This document shows, piece by piece, positions 44,926 through 54,354 of a stretch of DNA of 64,000 nt. A program made the translations under genes and the position numbers. Source of the stretch: Rhizobium grahamii (GTDB taxonomy: Bacteria > Pseudomonadota > Alphaproteobacteria > Rhizobiales > Rhizobiaceae); NCBI RefSeq assembly GCF_009498215.1, contig NZ_CP043498.1:3574001-3638000 (forward strand), given 5' to 3'. A model generated the notes under the pieces. That model was not told the origin of the DNA. It searched no databases and worked only from the letters and a program-made list of their open reading frames with translations. The number at the start of each line of letters is the position of its first letter. The stretch's first letter is position 1.

Positions 44926-46764
44926 TCATTTCTTGGCGGAAGACGACCACCAGACATCAGGGAAACCGGTCGAATAGGTCGGATATTCGGCCGGGTGGGT
45001 GATCGTGTTCCAGTAAGTGATCGATTGCGTATCGCGGTAGAAGAGCGGCACGACATAGTGTCCGGCGAGCAGCACGCGGTCGAGCGCCTTGATCGACGCC
45101 ACCTGCTCGTCTCGATTAGGCGCGAAGATCACCATACGGATCAGCGCGTCGATCGCAGGGTCGGAAATGCCGGAATAATTGCCCGAGCCCTGCTGGTTCA
45201 CCGAACCCGAACCCCAGTAGTCGGCCTGTTCGTTGCCGGGGTTCATCGTTTCGGCCCGCACCTGCCAGATCACGTCGTAGTCGAAGGCGCGCACCCGGTT
45301 GGTATATTGCGAGGCATCCACGGTGCGCACCCGCGCATCGATGCCGATCTTCTTGAGATTGTTGGCGTAGGGCACCGCCCAGCGCTCCAGCATCGGGCTT
45401 GAAAGCAGGATCTCGAAGCTCATCGGCTTGCCGGTCTGCGTATTGACCATGCGATTGCCCTTGATCTCCCAGCCCGCTTCCTTGAGCAGCTTGATCGCCG
45501 TGCGCAGGTTGTCGCGGCTTTTCTGCGGGTCGCCGCCGACAGGGTTTGTATAGGCGGTGGTGAAGATCGACGGCGAAAGCTTGTCCTTGAGGCCGTTGAG
45601 GATCTCCAGTTCGCGCCCCTCAGGCAGGCCGGAGGAGGCGAGCTCGGTATTCCAGAAATAGCTGTCGATGCGCTTGTAGCTGTTGAAGGCGACGGTGCGG
45701 TTCAGCTCCTCGAAATCGAAGCCGTAATTCAGCGCCTCGCGCACCTTCTCGTCCTTGAAGATGTCGCGGCGGGTGTTCAGCACCAGCGCCTGCATGATGC
45801 CGGCGGCGCGCAGCCCATTCGGCACCTCCTCCTTTTTCACGCGCCCTTCCTTTACGGCGGGGAAATCATATCCAGTCGCCCAGCGCGCTGCCTGGGTCTC
45901 CTGCCAGAAGTCGCTGTTGCCGGCGCGGAAGGCCTCGAACTCCACGTCACGGTCGGCGTAATAGGTGTAAGTGATCGAGCCGAAATTGTTCTGCCCGACA
46001 TTCACGTTGAGATCCTTGCCCCAGTAGTCGTCGCGTAGTTCGTAACGGATCGTGGACCCCGCCGAGAAGGCGGCGATCTTGTAGGGGCCAGAGCCCATGA
46101 CAGGTTCCAGCGTCGTCTTCGCGATATCGCGCGGCTTGCCATCAGGCCCGGCGCCCTCCCACCAGTGCTTCGGCACGACCACGAGCTGCCCCAGGATATT
46201 GGGCAGTTCCTTGTTGTTCTTCTCGTCGAAGGTGAAGGTCACGTCGCGCTCGCCCGATTTTTCGGCCTTCACGACGTGCTTGTAGTAGTTGGAAGCGAGC
46301 GGGTTGAGCTCCTTCACCTTGTCGAAGCTGAAGATCACGTCCTCGGGCGTGACGGGCTTGCCATCCGCCCACTTCGCCTCCGCCCGCAGCCGGAAGGTCG
46401 CGCTTGAGACGTCGTCGGGATAGGAGAGCCCTTCCGCCAGCAGGCCGTAGGAGGCGAGCAACTCGTCGTCCGCCGATTTCATCAGCGTCTCGAACGGCAG
46501 CGTCAGGCCGACGGCGGCCTCGCCCTTGGAAAGCAGCGGGTTGAACGTGTCGTAGGTGCCCGATGCCGAAAGCCGGAGATTGCCGCCCTTCGGCGCGTCC
46601 GGGTTCACGTAGTCGAAATGCTTGAAGCCCGGCTTGTATTTCAGCTCGCTGATGACGGAGCTGCCGATCTTGAAATCCAGGTCCTGCGCCGTCGCGGCGA
46701 GCGGCAGCGCCAATGTGCCGAAAAGAGAAAGGACCACACCAAGTTTCGACCACGTAAGCGCCAT
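44926..46764 (-). CDS. yejA: Oligopeptide ABC transporter substrate-binding protein
   Basis: 612 residues, SBP family 5. MALTWSKLGVVLSLFGTLALPLAATAQ is a signal peptide. NPDAPKGGNLRLSASGTYDTFNP, DVIFSFDKVKELN, GSGPYKIAAFSAGSTIRYELRDDYWGKDL and VLNTRRDIFKDEKVREALNYGFDFEELN are family blocks. It binds peptides in the periplasm for YejBEF. The start at MALTW gives a clean signal peptide; an upstream in-frame start would add 12 residues. First gene of the operon. Confidence 0.93.
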   Translation of the reverse strand: MALTWSKLGVVLSLFGTLALPLAATAQDLDFKIGSSVISELKYKPGFKHFDYVNPDAPKGGNLRLSASGTYDTFNPLLSKGEAAVGLTLPFETLMKSADDELLASYGLLAEGLSYPDDVSSATFRLRAEAKWADGKPVTPEDVIFSFDKVKELNPLASNYYKHVVKAEKSGERDVTFTFDEKNNKELPNILGQLVVVPKHWWEGAGPDGKPRDIAKTTLEPVMGSGPYKIAAFSAGSTIRYELRDDYWGKDLNVNVGQNNFGSITYTYYADRDVEFEAFRAGNSDFWQETQAARWATGYDFPAVKEGRVKKEEVPNGLRAAGIMQALVLNTRRDIFKDEKVREALNYGFDFEELNRTVAFNSYKRIDSYFWNTELASSGLPEGRELEILNGLKDKLSPSIFTTAYTNPVGGDPQKSRDNLRTAIKLLKEAGWEIKGNRMVNTQTGKPMSFEILLSSPMLERWAVPYANNLKKIGIDARVRTVDASQYTNRVRAFDYDVIWQVRAETMNPGNEQADYWGSGSVNQQGSGNYSGISDPAIDALIRMVIFAPNRDEQVASIKALDRVLLAGHYVVPLFYRDTQSITYWNTITHPAEYPTYSTGFPDVWWSSSAKK

Positions 46765-46956
46765 TCGCCAACCCCGATTGTTTTCTGCTTTTGCCGACAA
46801 TAGGCGAAAAGCAGGCGAAAAACAGGTGAGCCAAGAGTTTTTGTCCTGATGGAAGCGGAACGGATTTTGTGAAACATCGATTCACCAAAATTCGATTTCA
46901 CGTTAAATTCAAAGCAAATCACTTGATTTGAAATCAGCAGATGTTCGGGAAATGGC

Positions 46957-48030
46957 ATGGCACTTCGTATAGCGCAGGTATTTCGCTCTTTCGTTCAATT
47001 GACCTTGGCGGGGACGATCGGTGCGGGTCTCATTGCCGGTGATGTCGCGGCACAGCAGAAGCAGCCCAGCCCGGGTAGCGCCAAGGCTATTTTCGGTTCG
47101 GTCGAGTTGCCGTCTCAAGGCCCGGCCGAACCCTATGGTTTCTATGCCAAGGGCTGCATGACCGGCGCGGTCGCCCTGCCGACGGATGGACCGACCTGGC
47201 AGGCGATGCGTCTTTCCCGCAATCGACGCTGGGGCAATCCGGCGATGATCGCTCTCCTTGAGCAGCTCTCCCGTGATGCCGCGAAATACGACGGTTGGCC
47301 AGGCCTTCTGGTCGGCGACATCGCGCAGCCGCGTGGCGGCCCGATGTTCAACGGCCACGCCTCCCACCAGATCGGTCTCGATGCCGACGTATGGCTGACG
47401 CCGATGCCATCGCGTCATCTGACAGCGGAGCAGCGAGAAACGCTGCCGTTCACGACGATGCTGCAGAAGGGCGCTTTCCTGACGATCAATCCGAACGTCT
47501 GGAGCGAGTCTCGCGCCCGCCTGCTGATGCGCGCCGCGAGCTATCCGCAGGTCGAGCGCATCTTCGTCAATCCGGCCATCAAGAAGAAGATGTGCGACAC
47601 CTGGACGGGCGACCGCACCAATCTCGGCAAGCTGAGGCCGGAGTATGGCCACGACTCGCACTTCCACATCCGCATCAAATGCCCTCCGGGTGCCGCCGGC
47701 TGCAAGCCGCAGGCGCCAGTCGTTGCCGGTGATGGCTGCGACAAGTCGCTCGCCTGGTGGTTCACCAAGGAGCCGTGGGCGGCGCCGAAGCCGCCGAAGC
47801 CAGGCACCAAGCCGGTGAAGCCGCGCGAAGTGATGGTGTCCGATCTGCCGAAGGCCTGCGCGGCCATCCTCGCTGCGCCCTCGGTGGCATCCGTCCGTGC
47901 GGCGACATACGGCGGTGCGTCGGCTGCGGAGTCTCTGGCGGTCGCGCCGGCTGCGGAACCGGCGGCAACGTCGGGCGAAGCGCTGCCGGCTCTCGGTCCG
48001 GTGCCGGATGACAAGCCTGCCGATCAATGA
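46957..48030 (+). CDS. mepA: Penicillin-insensitive murein endopeptidase
   Basis: 357 residues. An N-terminal signal peptide (LTLAGTIGAGLIAGDVAAQ). Zinc/catalytic motifs are GHASHQIGLDADVWL and HDSHFHIRIKCPPG, with SYPQVERIFVNPAIKK between. It cleaves D-Ala-mDAP cross-links in peptidoglycan. The C-terminal ~70 residues are a Pro/Ala-rich tail (KPPKPGTKPVKP, AAEPAATSG) not needed for the fold; longer than the E. coli enzyme because of it. Divergent from yejA. Confidence 0.93.
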   Translation: MALRIAQVFRSFVQLTLAGTIGAGLIAGDVAAQQKQPSPGSAKAIFGSVELPSQGPAEPYGFYAKGCMTGAVALPTDGPTWQAMRLSRNRRWGNPAMIALLEQLSRDAAKYDGWPGLLVGDIAQPRGGPMFNGHASHQIGLDADVWLTPMPSRHLTAEQRETLPFTTMLQKGAFLTINPNVWSESRARLLMRAASYPQVERIFVNPAIKKKMCDTWTGDRTNLGKLRPEYGHDSHFHIRIKCPPGAAGCKPQAPVVAGDGCDKSLAWWFTKEPWAAPKPPKPGTKPVKPREVMVSDLPKACAAILAAPSVASVRAATYGGASAAESLAVAPAAEPAATSGEALPALGPVPDDKPADQ

Positions 48031-48115
48031 GCCGGTATCGGGTCGTCTTTCAAATCGCAAACTCTTCGTATAGAAGCGCCAAATCGATTTAATTTTAGGG
48101 CGGAGGTCTCTTTTC

Positions 48116-48496
48116 ATGGCCGGCGGCAAATGCCTCGCATTGATTGCGCATGACCAGAAGAAGGATGACATGGCGGAGTTTGCCCGCCGTCACAAGGAGG
48201 CGCTGAAGAACTGGCGGATCGTCGCCACCGGCACCACCGGTGGCCGCGTCCTCGAGGCCGTGCCGGAGCTTGACGTCATCAGGCTGAAGAGCGGTCCTCT
48301 CGGTGGCGATCAGCAGATCGGCGCGCTGATTGCGACCGGCGAGGCGGATGCGCTCATCTTCTTCGTCGATCCGCTGACGCCGATGCCGCACGATGTCGAC
48401 GTCAAGGCTTTGATGCGCCTGGCGATCGTCTATGATATTCCGATGGCCCTCAACGAGGCGACGGCCGACAGGCTGATAGCAGACCTTCACCTTTAA
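48116..48496 (+). CDS. mgsA: Methylglyoxal synthase
   Basis: 126 residues, slightly short at the C-terminus relative to the ~150-residue E. coli enzyme. [30 protein letters not shown] (phosphate site), [31 protein letters not shown] (catalytic Asp in GGDQQIG) and [13 protein letters not shown]. It converts dihydroxyacetone phosphate to methylglyoxal and phosphate. GGAGG precedes the ATG. 32 bases before glk. Confidence 0.93.
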   Translation: MAGGKCLALIAHDQKKDDMAEFARRHKEALKNWRIVATGTTGGRVLEAVPELDVIRLKSGPLGGDQQIGALIATGEADALIFFVDPLTPMPHDVDVKALMRLAIVYDIPMALNEATADRLIADLHL

Positions 48497-48528
48497 TCCG
48501 CAAGACGCGCGCATTCACGGAACCTGAG

Positions 48529-49554
48529 ATGCTACAGTCCGACACCAACGAAGCAAGAATGCCTTATCCGATCCTTATCGGCGACATCGGCGGCACCAAT
48601 GCCCGCTTCGCGATCATCGCTGATGCCGACGCGGAGCAGATCAATTTTCCGAACGTCCGGACCGCGGATTTCGAGACGATCGACGATGCCATCCGCGCCG
48701 CGATCATGGAAAAGAGCGCCGTCAAGCCACGCTCCGCGATCCTGGCCGTCGCCGGCCCGATCCGCGAGGACGAAATCCCGCTGACGAACTGCGATTGGGT
48801 GGTGCGCCCGCGCACGATGATCGAGGGCCTCGGGCTCGAGGATGTGCTTGTCGTCAATGACTTCGAGGCGCAGGCACTTGCGATTGCCCATCTCTCTGAC
48901 GAGCATCGGGAACGCCTGGGCGATGCGTCTGGTGATGTCGTCGCCTCTCGCGTGGTGCTCGGCCCGGGCACCGGCCTTGGCGTCGGCGGCCTGCTGCATG
49001 CGCAGAACACCTGGATCCCGGTTCCGGGCGAGGGCGGCCATATCGATCTCGGACCGCGCAGCAAGCGCGACTACGAGATTTTCCCGCATGTCGAGACGAT
49101 TGAGGGACGCGTGTCGGCCGAGCAGATCCTCTGCGGCCGCGGTATCGTCCATCTCTACAAGGCGATCTGCGCCGCCGATGGCATCGAGCCGGCCTACAGC
49201 GATCCGGCCGATATCACCTCGCATGCGCTGGCGGACACCGACAAGATCGCTGTCGAGACAGTTTCGCTGTTTTCGACCTATCTTGGCCGGGTTGCCGGCG
49301 ACATGGCGCTCGTCTTCATGGCCCGCGGCGGCGTCTTCCTGTCGGGCGGCATCTCGCAGAAGATATTGCCGGCACTCCGCCGTCCGGAATTTCGTGCTGC
49401 CTTCGAGGACAAGGCGCCGCATTCCGGGCTGCTCGCGAAGATCCCCACCTACGTCGTGACCCATCCTCTCGCGGCCCTGGCAGGACTGTCGTCCTTTGCC
49501 CGCAGGCCGGAGAGCTTCGGCGTTTCGACCGATGGTCGCCGCTGGCGGCGCTAG
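48529..49554 (+). CDS. glk: Glucokinase
   Basis: 341 residues. [16 protein letters not shown] (ATP phosphate loop), [38 protein letters not shown] and [14 protein letters not shown] are the Glk signatures of the ROK-unlike bacterial glucokinases. It phosphorylates glucose with ATP. The first ATG (MLQSDTNEA) was taken; [11 protein letters not shown] at residue 11 is possible. Followed by a GC-rich hairpin. Confidence 0.93.
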   Translation: MLQSDTNEARMPYPILIGDIGGTNARFAIIADADAEQINFPNVRTADFETIDDAIRAAIMEKSAVKPRSAILAVAGPIREDEIPLTNCDWVVRPRTMIEGLGLEDVLVVNDFEAQALAIAHLSDEHRERLGDASGDVVASRVVLGPGTGLGVGGLLHAQNTWIPVPGEGGHIDLGPRSKRDYEIFPHVETIEGRVSAEQILCGRGIVHLYKAICAADGIEPAYSDPADITSHALADTDKIAVETVSLFSTYLGRVAGDMALVFMARGGVFLSGGISQKILPALRRPEFRAAFEDKAPHSGLLAKIPTYVVTHPLAALAGLSSFARRPESFGVSTDGRRWRR

Positions 49555-49570
49555 GCCGCTCTAGCCAAAT

Positions 49571-49597
49571 GGGCGGCAACTCTTTATAGAGCCGCCC
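49571..49597 (+). terminator. Hairpin after glk
   Basis: GGGCGGC and GCCGCCC pair, and an inner CTCT/AGAG extends the stem. It lies 16 bases after the glk stop, with no T tract. Likely a partial terminator or processing hairpin. Confidence 0.45.
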
Positions 49598-49648
49598 GAG
49601 CGTGCGCTGCAGCTGCGGCGCACTGGTCCGAGACAGGAAGCCCGATTT

Positions 49649-51436
49649 TTGCCGTCACCAGATACTTCGCAGCGCCCCGTTGACAGCAGCACGGTTACCG
49701 CCGTCCTGAAGCGTATTATTGCCGAAAATGGGCGCGAGCATATCTGGGGCTACGCTATTGCGATCACATGCCTCGTGATCGTCGCGCTTTCCACGGCCTT
49801 TACCGCCTGGATCATGCGGTCGGTCATCGATGAGGCCTTCGCCAATCGCCGCGCCGATGTGGTGTGGGTCATCTGTCTTTCGATTTTCGTTGCCTTCGTG
49901 CTGCGCGGTTTTGCGAGCTACGGCCAGGCCGTGGCCTTGTCGAAGGTCAGCAACAATATCGTGGCGCGCTATCAGCGCCGCCTCTATTCGCATCTGATGA
50001 CGCTGTCAGTCGGCTTCTTCAACGAGGCTCGCTCGGCCCGCATCGCCGCTCAGGTCAGCCAGAATGTCAGCGGCATCGGCGATGTCCTGAACCTGACGGT
50101 CACCTCGACCGCGCGCGATCTTCTGACCTTCGTTTCGCTGATCGGCGTCATGGTCTACCAGGATCCCCTGCTCAGCCTGGCGGTCCTGGTTCTCGCGCCG
50201 CCGCTGCTGATCGCCCTGCGCTATCTGTCCCGGCGTCTGCGCCAGGCCACCAAGGAGGCGATCGACCTCAACAGCCACGTGCTCGGCGCGATGCAGGAAA
50301 CCATCCAGGGTATCTCCATCGTAAAGGCCTTCACGATGGAAGCCGAGCTTGAAGGCAAGATCAACAAGATCATCACGGCTGCGGAAAGCCGCGCCAACAA
50401 GATCGCCCGCCTTTCGGAACGCAATGCGCCGATGACGGAAAGCTTTGCCGGCCTCGCTGTCGCAAGCGTTCTGGCCTACGCCGCCTACCGGTCGATCTAT
50501 TTCAATGCGCCTCCCGGCGCATTCTTCTCGTTCGTTACCGCGCTCCTGCTTGCCTACGACCCGGCGCGTCGCCTGGCGAAGCTGCAGGTGCAGATGGAGC
50601 GCGCGGCCGTCAATGCGCGCATGATCTACGAACTCCTCGACATGGAGCCGCGGCAGCGCGATCTGCCGGATGCGAAGCCGCTTGTCGTCACCGCCGCGCG
50701 CATCGAGTTTCGCGACGTGGCCTTCGGCTATGGCGACGAGAACGTCCTGAATGGCCTGAACTTCGTTGCCGAAGGCGGAAAGACCACGGCGCTGGTGGGG
50801 CCATCGGGGGCCGGCAAGTCGACGATCATCAATCTCATTCCGCGCTTCTATGATCCGAAGGCCGGATCGATCCTGATTGATGGCCAGGACATCGCGCATG
50901 TCACGAAGCAGTCGCTGCGTCACCAGCTGGCCTACGTGTCGCAGCAGCCCTATCTCTTCGAGGGCTCGATCCGCGACAACATTCGCTATGGTCGCCCGGA
51001 GGCCACCGATGCGGAAATCGAGGAAGCCGCCCGTCTCGCCTATGCGCACGAGTTCATCCTCGCCCAGCCGCAGGGTTACGATACGCCCGTCGGCGAAAAC
51101 GGTGTAACGCTGTCGGGCGGCCAACGTCAGCGCCTGTCGATCGCGCGTGCGCTCGTGCGCAACGCGCCGATCCTGTTGCTCGACGAAGCGACCTCCGCGC
51201 TCGACACGGAATCGGAAGCCGCCGTACAGAAGGCGCTCGACGAGGCCATGACCGGCCGCACAGTCGTCGTCATCGCTCACCGCCTTTCGACCGTCGTCCG
51301 CGCCGACAAGATCGTCGTCATGCAGCAGGGCAGGGTCGTCGAAGAGGGCACGCATGAGGCGCTTGCGAAGCGTGATGACGGTCTCTACGCTCGCCTCAAC
51401 AACCTTCAGAGGCCGGCAGCCTCGGAATTATACTGA
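49649..51436 (+). CDS. ABC exporter (MsbA-like half-transporter)
   Basis: 595 residues. Six transmembrane helices precede the ATPase, which has [51 protein letters not shown] and the H-loop VIAHRLSTV. A TTG start is supported by AGGAAG nine bases upstream; no in-frame ATG lies near the conserved region. MsbA-type exporters flip lipids or export drugs; which applies here cannot be told. It sits between glk and dapB in an order conserved in rhizobia. Confidence 0.85.
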   Translation: MPSPDTSQRPVDSSTVTAVLKRIIAENGREHIWGYAIAITCLVIVALSTAFTAWIMRSVIDEAFANRRADVVWVICLSIFVAFVLRGFASYGQAVALSKVSNNIVARYQRRLYSHLMTLSVGFFNEARSARIAAQVSQNVSGIGDVLNLTVTSTARDLLTFVSLIGVMVYQDPLLSLAVLVLAPPLLIALRYLSRRLRQATKEAIDLNSHVLGAMQETIQGISIVKAFTMEAELEGKINKIITAAESRANKIARLSERNAPMTESFAGLAVASVLAYAAYRSIYFNAPPGAFFSFVTALLLAYDPARRLAKLQVQMERAAVNARMIYELLDMEPRQRDLPDAKPLVVTAARIEFRDVAFGYGDENVLNGLNFVAEGGKTTALVGPSGAGKSTIINLIPRFYDPKAGSILIDGQDIAHVTKQSLRHQLAYVSQQPYLFEGSIRDNIRYGRPEATDAEIEEAARLAYAHEFILAQPQGYDTPVGENGVTLSGGQRQRLSIARALVRNAPILLLDEATSALDTESEAAVQKALDEAMTGRTVVVIAHRLSTVVRADKIVVMQQGRVVEEGTHEALAKRDDGLYARLNNLQRPAASELY

Positions 51437-51455
51437 TACAGGATAGTGTGGTGAC

Positions 51456-52280
51456 ATGAGCGATGCTGCGATGAAGCTGGTGGTGGTTGGTGCAGCAGGT
51501 CGCATGGGGCAGGCGCTCATCCGGTTGGTCCACGAGATCGAGGGTGTGACCCTGCATGCCGCCGTTGCCCGCCCAGGCTCTGCCTTCGTCGGCAAGGATG
51601 CCGGCGAGATCGCAGGCCTCGGCCCGAACGGCATCATCATTGGCGACGATCCGCTGGCGGCTTTCCTGCATGCCGACGGCGTTCTCGATTTCACCACGCC
51701 TGATACAACCAACGAATTTGCAGCACTCGCAGCCCAGGCCCGCATCGTCCATATCATCGGCACGACCGGATGCTCGACCGAGGACGAAGCGAGGATCGCA
51801 GCCGCCGCCCGCCACGCCCGCGTCGTCAAGTCGGGCAACATGGGCCTCGGCGTCAATCTCTTGAGCGTCCTTGTCGAACAGGCCGCCCGCGCGCTCGATC
51901 CGGCCGATTGGGATATCGAAGTTCTCGAAATGCACCACAAGCGCAAGGTCGATGCCCCATCAGGCACTGCCCTGTTGCTCGGCGCGGCTGCCGCCAAGGG
52001 GCGCGGCGTCGATTTCGCCACGCATTCCGTGCGCGTCCGCGACGGCCACACAGGCCCGCGTGAAGCCGGCACGATCGGTTTTGCCACGCTGCGCGGCGGC
52101 TCGGTCATCGGCGAACATTCGGTCGTTTTCGCCGGCGAAGGCGAGCTGGTCACCATGTCGCACAGCGCCGGCGATCGTTCGATTTTCGCACGCGGCGCCA
52201 TCAAGGCCGCCCTTTGGGCGCGCGACAAGAAACCCGGTCTCTATTCCATGCTCGACGTGCTCGGGCTTTCCCAACACTGA
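51456..52280 (+). CDS. dapB: 4-hydroxy-tetrahydrodipicolinate reductase
   Basis: 274 residues. [16 protein letters not shown] is the NAD(P) loop; [17 protein letters not shown] and [22 protein letters not shown] carry the catalytic His and Lys; [34 protein letters not shown] is the C-terminal tetramer region. It makes tetrahydrodipicolinate for lysine and peptidoglycan. 19 bases after the ABC exporter and 21 before gpmA. Confidence 0.96.
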   Translation: MSDAAMKLVVVGAAGRMGQALIRLVHEIEGVTLHAAVARPGSAFVGKDAGEIAGLGPNGIIIGDDPLAAFLHADGVLDFTTPDTTNEFAALAAQARIVHIIGTTGCSTEDEARIAAAARHARVVKSGNMGLGVNLLSVLVEQAARALDPADWDIEVLEMHHKRKVDAPSGTALLLGAAAAKGRGVDFATHSVRVRDGHTGPREAGTIGFATLRGGSVIGEHSVVFAGEGELVTMSHSAGDRSIFARGAIKAALWARDKKPGLYSMLDVLGLSQH

Positions 52281-52301
52281 TCTATTTTGGAGGCATATTT
52301 C

Positions 52302-52937
52302 ATGAGCGGTACCCTCGTCCTCGTTCGCCACGGCCAGAGCGACTGGAACCTGAAGAACCTTTTCACCGGCTGGAAGAACCCGGAGCTCACCGAGCTCGGC
52401 GTTCAGGAAGCCAACACCGGCGGCAAGGCGCTGGCCGACTACGGCATCAAGTTCGACATCGCCTTCACCTCTGATCTGAAGCGCGCCCAGGATACGCTGA
52501 AGATCATCCTCGACAATGTCGGCCAGCCCGGTCTGGAGACGATCAAGGATCAGGCGCTGAACGAGCGCGACTACGGCGATCTCTCCGGCCTCAACAAGGA
52601 CGACGCCCGCGCCAAGTGGGGCGAGGAGCAGGTCCACATCTGGCGCCGCTCCTACGACGTACCGCCTCCGGGCGGCGAAAGCCTGCGCGACACCGGCGCC
52701 CGCGTCTGGCCGTACTACCTGACGGAAATCCTGCCCCGCGTGCTCCGCGGCGAAAAGGTGCTGGTCGCCGCTCACGGCAACTCGCTGCGCTCGCTGGTCA
52801 TGGTGCTCGACCGCCTGACCAAGGAACAGATCCTCGGCGTCAACCTCGCGACCGGCGTGCCGATGGTCTACAAGCTCAATGCCGACTCGACGGTCGCTTC
52901 CAAGGAAGTGCTCGGCGACATGTCCGGCGCACACTGA
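52302..52937 (+). CDS. gpmA: 2,3-bisphosphoglycerate-dependent phosphoglycerate mutase
   Basis: 211 residues, the short form found in alphaproteobacteria. [29 protein letters not shown] holds the phosphorylated His and the RHG motif; [17 protein letters not shown] and [16 protein letters not shown] (second His) complete the active site. It interconverts 3- and 2-phosphoglycerate. GGAGG eight bases before the ATG decides the start; a longer frame lacks one. A clear intrinsic terminator follows. Confidence 0.96.
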   Translation: MSGTLVLVRHGQSDWNLKNLFTGWKNPELTELGVQEANTGGKALADYGIKFDIAFTSDLKRAQDTLKIILDNVGQPGLETIKDQALNERDYGDLSGLNKDDARAKWGEEQVHIWRRSYDVPPPGGESLRDTGARVWPYYLTEILPRVLRGEKVLVAAHGNSLRSLVMVLDRLTKEQILGVNLATGVPMVYKLNADSTVASKEVLGDMSGAH

Positions 52938-52957
52938 TATCGATTGTTTTACAGTTG

Positions 52958-52988
52958 AAAAGGCGCGGTCTCATGGGCCGCGCCTTTT
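52958..52988 (+). terminator. Intrinsic terminator after gpmA
   Basis: AAAAGGCGCGG and CCGCGCCTTTT form an 11-bp stem with a short loop, ending in a T run. It lies 21 bases after the stop. The symmetrical A/T ends mean it can also stop transcripts from the converging phnF gene on the other strand. Confidence 0.85.
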
Positions 52989-53057
52989 CGATTCTGCGAT
53001 AAGGCAGATCCGTACTCGGCGTCATCCGCAGCAGGATGACGGATACTTTCAGCCCTC

Positions 53058-53789
53058 TCAATTCTCGATCGTGAACTGCACCCGGTCGGCTGCAAACCGG
53101 CTGATCGCGTATTGGACCGGCACGCCCTCGAGGTCGGTGTTGACGGCCTTGGTGATCAGCAGGATCGCGCCGGGGGCCAGTTCGAGTGCTGCGGTATCCG
53201 CCTCGTCGGCATGGACGGCGGTGATCTCGGTGGTCGCGCGCACGTAATCCGATAGCCCAAGCTCGGCAAAGGCCTTGGTGATCGATTCCGTCCGCTTGTA
53301 GACGTCGGGCATACCGCCGAAGCGCGCGGCCGGAAACCACGCCGTCGCGCAGGAGACCGGGCGGCCATCCGCCTTGCGAACCGTTTCCATGCGGATGACC
53401 GGCTCGCCTGGCCGGATCTTCAGCCCGCGCGCCACCTCCGCGTCGGCCCTCTCCTCCGAATAGGAGAGCAATAGCCCGCGCATCTCGCGTGCCTGCTCGC
53501 CGATCCCTGATGTAAAGCGCGTGCGCTTGGTGATCGGAAAGTTCAGCCGCTCCTTGCGCTCGATCAGCGTGCCGCGTCCCTGTACGGCGCGCACGATGCC
53601 TTCCTGGGCAAGCGCCGCGATCGCACTTCTCACCGTATGTCTGTTGACGCCGAACTGCAGCGCCAGCACCATCTCCGGCGGCACCATGCCGGTCTCGTCA
53701 TAGGCGCCGGCGCTGATCGCCTGGCGAATGCGGTCCGCGATCTGCCGCCACAGCGCCACGCCCGTCTGTCTTTGTACCTGCCCAGCCAT
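53058..53789 (-). CDS. phnF: GntR/HutC-family regulator of phosphonate genes
   Basis: 243 residues. N-terminal wHTH: VALWRQIADRIRQAIS, PPEMVLALQFGVNRHTVRSAIAALAQEGIVRAVQGRGT. The C-terminal UTRA effector domain follows (SYSEERADAEVARGLKIRPGEPV, ALELAPGAILLITKAVNTD). It represses or modulates the phn operon. Divergent from phnG with a ~100-base control region that holds a Pho box and an inverted repeat. ATG with AAGGGG upstream; an upstream GTG was not chosen. Confidence 0.9.
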   Translation of the reverse strand: MAGQVQRQTGVALWRQIADRIRQAISAGAYDETGMVPPEMVLALQFGVNRHTVRSAIAALAQEGIVRAVQGRGTLIERKERLNFPITKRTRFTSGIGEQAREMRGLLLSYSEERADAEVARGLKIRPGEPVIRMETVRKADGRPVSCATAWFPAARFGGMPDVYKRTESITKAFAELGLSDYVRATTEITAVHADEADTAALELAPGAILLITKAVNTDLEGVPVQYAISRFAADRVQFTIEN

Positions 53790-53800
53790 TTTACCCCTTG

Positions 53801-53818
53801 ATGTCACACGCTTGTCAT
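53801..53818 (+). promoter_or_regulatory. Pho-box-like direct repeat upstream of phnG
   Basis: ATGTCACACGCTTGTCAT has two TGTCA half sites exactly 11 bases apart and 12 of 18 matches to the E. coli Pho box consensus. It lies 70 bases before phnG. PhoB control of phn genes under phosphate limitation is well known. Confidence 0.55.
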
Positions 53819-53853
53819 GTCGCCGATTTAAGCGTAACCATATATTGTATAGT

Positions 53854-53871
53854 TGTCTATATCAATAGACA
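53854..53871 (+). promoter_or_regulatory. Inverted repeat, candidate PhnF operator
   Basis: TGTCTAT-ATCA-ATAGACA is a perfect 7-bp inverted repeat, 16 bases before the phnG ATG. It fits the GT-x-TA...TA-x-AC pattern bound by HutC-subfamily GntR regulators such as PhnF. AT-rich TATATTGTATAG just upstream may be a -10 element. Confidence 0.55.
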
Positions 53872-53887
53872 TTTAAAGGATGTGGCG

Positions 53888-54354
53888 ATGACCTTAGCGG
53901 AAAAGAATGAGCCGGCGGCAGGTGGGCGCAAGCGCGTCGTCGACCTGCTTGCGCGTGCGGAGCGGCAGGAGCTGGTCGAGGCTTGGGACAAGCTGGCGGA
54001 AAAGCCGGCGGTCCAGCCTGTGCGCGGCCCGGAAACGGGCCTCGTCATGGTCCGGGCCGGATGGGTGGCGGCGGTGCGCGGTTCAACCTCGGTGAGGTGA
54101 CGGTGACACGTGCCACCGTGCGCCTTGCATCGGGCTCCGTCGGTCACGCCCAGGCGCTCGGCACCGATCGCGAGAAGGCCCGGCTTTCCGCCATCTTCGA
54201 TGCCCTCTGGCAGGAGCAGGCGACGCAATCCTTCGTCGAGCAGGCGCTTCTGCAGCCGGTCGAGGCACGCGTGGCCGATGCCGATCGCCGCAAGGCCGAT
54301 GAGACGGCGGCAACCCGCGTCGATTTCTTCACCATGGTTCGCGGAGACGACTGA
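53888..54354 (+). pseudogene. phnG: C-P lyase subunit PhnG, frameshifted
   Basis: The N-terminal part (MTLAEKNEPAA to PETGLVMVR) and the C-terminal part (MGGGGARFNLGEVTVTRATVRL to DFFTMVRGDD) are in different frames. A single missing G in the run at 54054-54056 would give RGRMGGGGARFNL and a 155-residue protein, the normal PhnG length. PhnG is a core subunit of the C-P lyase complex PhnGHIJ. All other phn core genes are intact, so either a real mutation knocks out the pathway or the base is a sequence error. The ATG is supported by family similarity; the end overlaps phnH (TGATG). Confidence 0.85.

Noticed and set aside
50006..51355. A 449-codon minus-strand open frame opposite the ABC exporter
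   Set aside because: Shadow of a gene with complete ABC motifs on the other strand.
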